In this document: positions 57,660 through 64,000 of the stretch, piece by piece
How positions within the stretch are numbered: the stretch's first letter is position 1
Layout of the letters: every line of letters starts with the position of its first letter
From: Cephalotus follicularis
Lineage: Eukaryota > Streptophyta > Magnoliopsida > Oxalidales > Cephalotaceae
Reading direction: 5' to 3'
NCBI GenBank assembly: GCA_001972305.1
Contig: BDDD01005778.1
Span: 1-64,000 of the forward strand
DNA length: 64,000 bases
Position numbers and translations under genes: made by a program
Notes under the pieces: model-generated
Told to the model about the DNA's origin: nothing
The model's database searches: none
Seen by the model: the letters and a program-made list of their open reading frames with translations, nothing else

Positions 57660-58237
57660 TGTAATGACCGCAAATTCAATTAATGTATATTGATTTCCAT
57701 GTTTAAAATAAATATACATTTTAATTGAATTATCTGCCCAATTATCATAATTTTGTAATTGGTAATTGCTTGGGAAGAATTGGGAGGCAATTTGGGGGAA
57801 TTCCACTTAAGAAACCCTAAAAATAGTCTTGACAGCCGACTGTCACAGGGGAACAGTCGACTGTCTGAGTCGTGCTATGGACAGTCGACTGCCCAATGGT
57901 TCCAGTCGACTGGAAATTCGACAGAACATGTGTCTGTGCAGGTGTTAAACTGAGCTTGAGCGTGGTATGCTTAATGACAGGTGTCGTGGGCATGCACAAA
58001 CGGCCAAGACATGCAGAGATAACCCTTGCATGTGCTCTGCAAGCCACAAACCTGCAACCTGCAAAAATCAAAGAGAGAAAGGTGAGTAATGACAAGGAAA
58101 AGAAGCATGCATGTGAGAGAGAGAGAAGGAAGGAAGGAGGCTGAGTAAATGCTCTGGCGAATTCAAAGGTTTCTAACCTCTATATCAGCTGTCCAAAGGC
58201 TGAACCTGAGTGTTGGAAACCACTGAATTGAAGGGAA
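57660..58237 (+). mobile_element. D-family LTR, 5' fragment (plus orientation)
   Basis: Starts TGTAATGACCGCAAATTC and follows LTR D to about 58237, where it breaks off and oppositely oriented gag sequence begins. A type III palindrome array is at 57833-57915. The break position is accurate to about 10 bp. Confidence 0.85.
57833..57915. repeat. TCGA palindrome array, type III, D fragment proximal slot
   Basis: CAGCCGACTG/CAGTCGACTG (21) and CAGTCGACTG/CAGTCGACTGG (21), about 173 bp from the LTR start. Confidence 0.92.
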
Positions 58238-58401
58238 TTGTGCTGGAAGAGGTCAGCCATGCGGTCAAAAATACTCCTCTCGTCTTGCACTGGAGGAATA
58301 TTTACTCCTTCATTCACTGGCGGATCATTTCCATGCACTGGCGAAGTATTGACTCCTTCGTCGGCTCTACGCCTTCCCCTTCTGCCTCTTCGTAGATCCA
58401 T
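58238..58401 (-). pseudogene. Gag N-terminus of a D-family Gypsy element
   Basis: From the ATG at 58401: MDLRRGRRGRRRADEG, a basic start as in other Gypsy gags, then a short tandem repeat (VNTSPVHGNDPPVNEG, VNIPPVQD) and FDRMADLFQ. It is truncated at the junction with the opposite-strand LTR fragment, so only about 55 codons remain. The upstream leader (58402-58507) has a primer site next to the LTR. It is the only internal sequence of the D family seen here. Confidence 0.75.
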
Positions 58402-58492
58402 TCTGTTTCCTATATGGAATGACATACTCATCAGGAAACAATACACTTAATTACCAAGAAACTTATCCCTGCGATAACTTATTTAAAGATAA

Positions 58493-58504
58493 GCTCTTAT
58501 ACCA
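58493..58504 (-). other. Primer-binding site of the D-family element
   Basis: TGGTATAAGAGC on the minus strand, 3 nt inside the LTR end. It is one base off the initiator-Met site TGGTATCAGAGC. Confidence 0.8.
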
Positions 58505-59784
58505 TGCTGTCACACCCCGTTTTCCACAAGACAACATATATGGATATATCAATTATAAATAATAATCCAGCATTCAACATTAAATGAAAGCGGACGCATT
58601 CCATTGCCGAATTATAAAAATTATCCGCACGCAGCCCATACTATGTGCTTACACAATACAAAACAAGTTATCTTTTACTTATAGGAAATGTAAAAATAAC
58701 AAACAGAGTATGATCGTCATTACAATACAAGACATAGTAAATAACAACCTTAAACAAGATAGAAGCTCTCCAATAAAGCTTCAACAGCGCTTGACCAACA
58801 CCGTCGTCAATATGAAATTGTAGGGGTTAGCCTTTGTCCTCACTCGGCTAATAGGAATAAAGCAGGAGAAAGAATATATAAATGTAAACATGTATGACAG
58901 TTTATTTTTGAAATAGCATATATAATAAGTATTTCAATATATGTGAGAATTCATGCCAAGTGGCCATAGACAATACAATTCAAGAATACCGCACAAGGGT
59001 AAAATCAATCAATACAGTGGTTTGGGTGTCACATGTCACTAACTCCTAGCACCGACTACGCACCACCTAACTATCACCCTACACTCCAAAGATGATAGAT
59101 CTGGTCAATTCTGCCGGCATTTAGCGGGTAGATAACAAATAAGATCTGCATTGCAGATAACTTTGGTGAAAGCTCTAGCCAACTCCTAGCATATAGGACC
59201 ACCCTGTAGCTAGTGATTTCTCCAATCACTCAACTAACGACAATTACATAGACAAACAATTCAATCGATTCAATAGCAATATTACATATATCTATAATAT
59301 GCAATATTGTAGTAGTTTCTTTTGGAACATTTAACAGTTCAGTGACCGTACCTCTCTTTTGGAGGAAACAGTATTCAATACAGTAGTGGTAAGAAAATTA
59401 GTAAATCATTTGACAGTATGTTTTCGTTTTGAAACCATAGTTAAAATCCATATTTGTGCTTATAGCACTAGTTTGTACAATCCTTGAAATTAAGTGAGAC
59501 AATAGAGTTTTGAACACTTCGTAAACATACATTATCTTATAATAGCAGTATAATATAGCAGCTTAACAACAGGAACAATAGCAATTCAAGGATTCGATAA
59601 AGTATCTACGCACAACCATAGTCGTTCTTACGCAATTCATACAAGGGATGCATAAGTTGTTTAGTATTTGAAATATAACTACCTACGGCAAGGATTGAAT
59701 GTTACAATCATCCTATATGGAGGTCAGGGTAATTACATATCACTTAGGCCTAAACAGCAGCTAATATCAGTAATTTGCCTCTTA

Positions 59785-59885
59785 ACAGTCGGTTTTTCAT
59801 AAGAATAGCCGGCTGTTTTCATTAAGCAGTCGACTATTTTCCTTAACAGTCGGCTGTTTACATTGAGCAGTCAACTGGTTTTGTC
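59785..59885. repeat. TCGA palindrome array, type III, D 5' LTR distal slot
   Basis: CAGTCGG/AGCCGGCTG (20) and CAGTCGACTA/CAGTCGGCTG (20), then a single CAGTCAACTG. Confidence 0.85.
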
Positions 59886-60783
59886 CAGAAAACGTCAGGC
59901 AGTGGTTTAGCAGAAATAGAGTATGCATGTACAATGTCCAATTCAATCCAATTAATAACATGCAATCACAGAGAAATTATCCAGATATGTTATACATATA
60001 TATCTTCAAAAACATGTCAATACCCCTACCTTAAATGGTATCCCGAAATCAAATTGAGTTGATTTCTCCCCTTAGTGTCCAATGCTCTTTCACTCCAACA
60101 ATCCTCCAATCTCAAAAATTAATCTATACAGTTGCATGTCTATAGGTATATGCATCAAAACCAGTAAGTTTTATTTGTTTTCTAATCATGATAACAACTA
60201 TAATCCCATCAGTAGCTTATCATAATCTCTTAAGCTTGTAATCCCACTTTTAACCAATTCTCCAATTCCTTACAATCCTTACTATAGAGACATGTTAACA
60301 GTCGATATACAACTGTAATAAGTAGGTTATATCTAGCTATTAGCCATAACAACAGCCAGTGAGCTCGAATTAGAGACTTACCAAGAAGATTCAAGCTTTA
60401 ACTTCCACTTTGAACTCCCCACATCAACATGGAATCTCTAGAATTGTCCCTCTCTCTTTTAGTGTTTTCTAACATTCTAATCACTTATGCAATTTCTGTT
60501 ATAAAGGAATTCGTATCCCAATTCTCGTTTCATTCATTTACTCCATTGTTCAACCTTTCCTCTTTCTCTCTCTCACATGCACCTCTTCTCACCCTTTTGT
60601 CTTCTGTTTTGCAGGTTGCAGGTCTGCAGATGGGATAGAGCACATGCAAGACACCACTCTTGCAGGTTGCACACCTGGTGGCACGCATCTATCATGCAAG
60701 ACACATTTAGGCCGCCACTGCTCTGTCTCACACGCCATGCACAGACACCTGTGTTTGCCAGACCAGCCAGTTGTTAACCTGTG

Positions 60784-60850
60784 ACAGTCGACTGTCCTTA
60801 CTGATGCCAACGAGTCAACTGTTGCCTTACAACAACCGGCTGTTCATTCA
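60784..60850. repeat. TCGA palindrome array, type III, D 5' LTR proximal slot
   Basis: CAGTCGACTGTCC, GAGTCAACTGTT and CAACCGGCTGTT. The spacing is wider here (27 bp for the first pair). LTR H is inserted inside this array; its other side continues at 63383-63425 with CAGTCGGCTG. Confidence 0.8.
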
Positions 60851-61017
60851 TAAACCTGTCACAACCCATTTTCAAGAAGACAACATTAAAGCGATAAAGG
60901 CAATTAACAAATAAATACAGCTTATGCAAATACCATAAAATTTAAACTTTTCCAAGGAACACCAGTTGCGGAAGCATAAAAATTCATAAGCTGTAAACTC
61001 GTAACGTGCATCCCATA

Positions 61018-62690
61018 CTGTAGCGCCCGCGACCCGAGTCCGCTTTAAGCTCAAAACGAGCTCCGAAGATCGGTGCGTTACGTGGGTGTAACCTTAATCA
61101 TCAAATCGTTTAATCATTCGACGATCCATTTCATACCATTTAATCTTGACTTAGATTTAAAATCTAACATTATTACTTAATAACTTCACAGGATCGCATG
61201 TACTTACAACTTTGAAACACTAATTTCAAAATATCTTATTCTCATTATCATGAGCGTTTCTAAGATCCTTCATTTGTACATTACTTAACATGTGACCTTT
61301 CATAGCGGGAAATATAAACTTATCACATCATAAAACAATCATAATCTCACCTTTATCATTAACATCTCATACACTCAAGTGAGTTTAATAACTTTTGATA
61401 TCATCATCTTACATAAAAACATCATAACCTATAGCATTTGTTTCTATACTATAACATCTATACATCGTCTATCATAAAACATTACGCAGCGGAAAACATA
61501 CACATATGACATAAAACATAACTTCATAGCATATACTTCCTTTCCTTACTCTTCTTTTGCAAACTTCCTCTAAAGCTCGCAACTTCACGTTCGACATTTC
61601 CTGGAAGATTTATTTAAAAACAAGACATTGAAAGGAGTGAGCTTTTAAGAGCCCAGTAAGAATCATAGTTATAAAACGTTATCAAAATACGTTATTTTTG
61701 ATAATATTTATCAAAACATTTCAACATCATACATTTCATAATATCTTTGGAAATCATTTTCTAGTTTTATAAAAAAAACAGAACATTTCTAAAATCATAC
61801 CTTTTCTGGTATATATAACCAGCATACTTGAAAACAATCAAAACGTTTTCCGTTTATACATTCTTGTGGCATATATCTAAGCCAAACTTGAAAACATACT
61901 TTCATTGAAAACCATTGTCTGGTCATAACCGGAACCTTTCATAAAACTTGTGGTTTAAAAACCCTTAATGAACCCTTTACACCGCTTCATCGGGGCATTG
62001 TGCACTCCCCGACTACTATCCTTACATCACATGCATGTCCGTGAGCACGCTCGGCTCCATTAACTTTGAGCAATCTCGCTCCATTACCCTTGGAAGATCG
62101 CAATCCAAGGGTGGTTCATTCATCATTTACTTTGAGTGATCAACTCAAAGCAATCATAAAATCATTTCATAACATTTCTTTCACAATTCATAAACATTTC
62201 TCTTCATTTGAGTAATTAACTCAAATGCATTCATAAAACATTTCATAAAACATTTATAAAATAGCTTTGTACAACACTTCTAAAACTGGTTTCTCATATA
62301 GAAACATTAATTTCATTTCATTTTACAATCCATAAAGCATTTTCATTACTTTGAGTAATTTAACTCAAAAATCTTTATAAAACAGTTTTGCATCACTTCA
62401 CTAAAATAGATATTTCATATAGAAATAATCACTGTCATAGAAAACTTAAAACATAAAAGTTAAATTATACTTCTCAATGAATCTATAGAGATAAAAATCA
62501 TAAAATTCCATTGAGAAACGAAGCTGCAGTGAATTTTTAAAGTTGCAGTTTCCTTTTGAAAACAGTACCTGAGCAGTGGAAGAAAACATGGATTTTCATC
62601 AAGAATTGGATAGAATTTCGAGATGCATAAAACATAACAGTTAAAGTAGACATCTTGAGGTTTTCAAAACATTAAACCATTACGTTTCTT
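61018..62690 (-). mobile_element. Truncated B/C-type LTR inside LTR H
   Basis: Starts TGTAGCGCCCGCGACCC and contains the B/C landmark GGGCATTGTGCACTCCCC (61994) and two ~182 bp repeat units. It stops near 62690 in A-type sequence, so its palindrome array and terminal part are missing. Confidence 0.8.
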
Positions 62691-63037
62691 CTCTCTTTCT
62701 TGCAGGTCACAGGTCACAGTGTTTTGAACACTTCACCCTCTCTTGCATGCATTACTTAGGTTCGTTTTTCTGCATTTGTCTCCGTCTTATGCCAGACTAT
62801 GCCACCTTCACTCTATCCAACATCTGCATGCACACATGTCCTTCCTCCCCCTTTCATTTATTACATGCATATCCAAGTGTCACTGAAATTCTCACAACTC
62901 AGATATTGCAGGTTCAAGGAGCTGTATTGCATGCTCAACACATCCCAACTCATGTCCTAAAGTGCCTGCAAGAGACCTCAAAATACTCCATTTGCACGTT
63001 ACTCTGTCAGCTGAGGAACGTGCCCGATATTCGCCTC

Positions 63038-63190
63038 AAAGCGTCGTTGTTTTCAAGAAAGCGTCGACTCTTTGGACATCACGCGTTATGGCATCGATGC
63101 TCTATCCCACGTCGACACTCAAGTGCCTTTCTTACTTAAGTGTGCGTTTTAAATGCTTAGGCGTCGATGCTTCACTCAAAGCGTCGGTGC
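63038..63190. repeat. TCGA palindrome array, type II, LTR H
   Basis: AGCGTCGTTG/AGCGTCGACTC (20), CATCGATGC/CGTCGACAC (18) and GCGTCGATGC/AGCGTCGGTGC (20), about 190-345 bp from the H 5' end. Confidence 0.82.
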
Positions 63191-63571
63191 TTAGCCTCCA
63201 AAACTGTATCGTTTGACTAGATTTGCAATATTAACAATTCATTAGCATTCTTCCTCCAAAATCAACATTACTAGAGTTTGGAAAACATCATCAAATTCAA
63301 AAAATCCATCCTTTTATTAATTCCACAATAAAAGTACATTTACACTGTGAAATTACAACATATGAAAATCCCGGGCATTACAAACCCAACCAGTCCATTG
63401 TTACCTTGTGACAGTCGGCTGTTAGGTGTTGATTTTTGTTACTTAAGTTTATTCCCTCAATTAAATCCATAGCCACCAATCATATAACAAATGGGATATT
63501 AAATCTCCATATAATGCATATTTTATTCATCAAGTGTACAATATACATTAATTGAAATTGCGGTAATTACA

Positions 63572-63695
63572 TTACTATTGGTTGAATCTCTTGTGTTGAT
63601 GGTGGCTCAATAGTTCTTCTCTTCTTCTTTTCCCCAAGATGCTTCTTCTTTGTTCTTGAGCCTTGTCCAACCTCAATGTTCTCAGTTCTCGGCAT
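63572..63695 (-). CDS. Start of an unidentified basic protein
   Basis: An ATG at 63695 opens a frame of about 41 codons (MPRTENIEVGQGSRTKKKHL, then Lys/Arg-rich, then Pro/Thr/Gln) that runs into the D-family LTR at 63571. The protein is strongly basic, like a nuclear targeting stretch, and I recognise no family. It lies about 120 bp downstream of a TATA-like box. It may be the N-terminus of a retroelement ORF or of a host gene broken by the LTR. The left continuation is not found in the window. Confidence 0.4.
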
Positions 63696-63814
63696 ATTTG
63701 GTGATTTGGTGTGTTGTAGAACTAATTTTTTGGAAGGAAATCGTCTTGTAAATCGCCAGAGCAGTGATTTTGAAATTTAGGGATTTAAATTTAGCGCTAA
63801 CAGATGAGGAAATC

Positions 63815-63823
63815 TTTTTTATA
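63815..63823 (-). promoter_or_regulatory. TATA-like box upstream of the 63695 ORF
   Basis: TTATAAAAA on the minus strand. The palindrome array begins about 10 bp upstream and the ATG is 120 bp downstream. Confidence 0.55.
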
Positions 63824-63829
63824 ACCCGA

Positions 63830-63990
63830 CTAAAGCATCAACGCTTTTATTTTAAGCGGTGTCGCTTCGTTAATTTTTAAATTTCGAGCACTAATTTTAG
63901 TGCTAAAGTGCTGACGCTTTTAATTCAGGCATCGACGCTTTGCATATTTTGCAAAATTCTATTTCTAAGTGCAGTGTTAAGTGCTGACGC
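63830..63990. repeat. TCGA palindrome array, type II, at window end
   Basis: CATCAACGCTTTT with AAGCGGTGTCGCTT, TGCTGACGCTTTT with GCATCGACGCTTTG (spacing 21), and TGCTGACGCTTAC. It probably continues past the window. The surrounding element is not identified. Confidence 0.8.
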
Positions 63991-64000
63991 TTACTTTCCA

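Larger units (their letters stand above)
60857..63382 (-). mobile_element. Composite LTR H, A/D-type with a B-type insert
   Basis: TGTCACAACCC to CCCGGGCATTACA, with flanking AACC on both sides (60853-60856 and 63383-63386), a 4 bp target duplication (5 bp with one mismatch). The first ~161 bp match 16875-17035. A B-type LTR piece (61018 to about 62690) follows, then an A-type LTR end with a type II array. It has the same architecture as the composite at 16875-21813. Confidence 0.78.
58508..63571 (-). mobile_element. D-family 5' LTR with nested LTR H
   Basis: On the minus strand TGTAATTACCGCAATTTC...GGGGTGTGACA. Removing H (60857-63382) leaves about 2.53 kb, close to the 2520 bp of solo LTR D. 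Type III arrays are at 59785-59885 and 60784-60850, and sites beside the H insertion near 63400-63425 belong to the same proximal array. The conserved A/D block is at 58820-58853. Confidence 0.87.

Noticed and set aside
58180..58446. The upstream Met at 58446 as the start of the D-family gag
   Set aside because: The Met at 58401 begins the basic gag-like sequence; the residues before it look like leader.
1..64000. tRNA genes or host exons
   Set aside because: I saw no cloverleaf-like sequence with A and B boxes and no coding stretch that is not retroelement-derived, apart from the 41-codon start at 63695. Weak host exons could still be missed by eye.

Overview
The window looks like heterochromatic DNA from a flowering plant, and I see no convincing host gene in it. 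The evidence is a dense nest of plant-type LTR retrotransposons: Sirevirus-like Ty1/Copia, chromovirus-like Ty3/Gypsy, an Athila-like Ty3/Gypsy and a Cassandra-type TRIM with a 5S rRNA segment. Primer sites match initiator-Met tRNA and probably Asp tRNA. Nearly every reading frame is broken, mostly by changes that look like C-to-T transitions. I cannot name the species.

Layout. 1-2211 is the 3' end of a Sirevirus-like Copia (+), lying in the integrase of Gypsy element K (-; 2212-2829 and 6266-7617). K is also split by a 3.4 kb solo LTR (A1, 2835-6260, target duplication CTATC). At 7618 a second Sirevirus-like element begins (LTR 7618-8748; gag 11333-11697 and 28459-29822; pol 29838-31338). 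It is split by solo LTR I (8749-11332, duplication AGTGG), by the Gypsy B complex (11698-28458, duplication TCTTC) and by Gypsy E (from 31339). The B complex has three LTR pieces and is itself invaded by A2 (11874-13634) and by a composite LTR (16875-21813) that holds LTR C (17041-19307).

Element E (-) has its left LTR at 31339-34414, pol and gag at 34442-48258, and its right LTR from 48387. An Athila-like element F (+, 38178-47226, two 1452 bp LTRs) sits in E's gag. E's right LTR holds solo LTR D (49301-51820, duplication CCCGA), a Cassandra solo LTR (53531-53939, duplication ACCAT) and Gypsy G (from 54207). G's integrase is cut at 57660 by D-family sequence, whose two LTR ends face outward in opposite orientation (57660-63571) around a gag start; a further composite LTR H (60857-63382) lies inside. 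The last 430 bases hold a TATA box, a motif array and the start of an unidentified basic protein.

The most interesting signal is not coding. LTRs of Copia, several Gypsy families and the Athila-like element carry arrays of short perfect or near-perfect palindromes centred on TCGA, arranged as doublets whose centres are nearly always 20 or 21 bp apart, about two turns of B-DNA. Three palindrome types occur (AAAGACGTCGACGTCTTT, AAAGCGTCGACGCTTT, CCAGTCGACTGG). Within one LTR superfamily the type switches while the position and spacing are kept. LTR families I and E lack this signal and carry CATG-centred palindromes on a 15 bp unit in one LTR. I read the arrays as paired protein-binding sites in LTR promoter regions, but that is inference.
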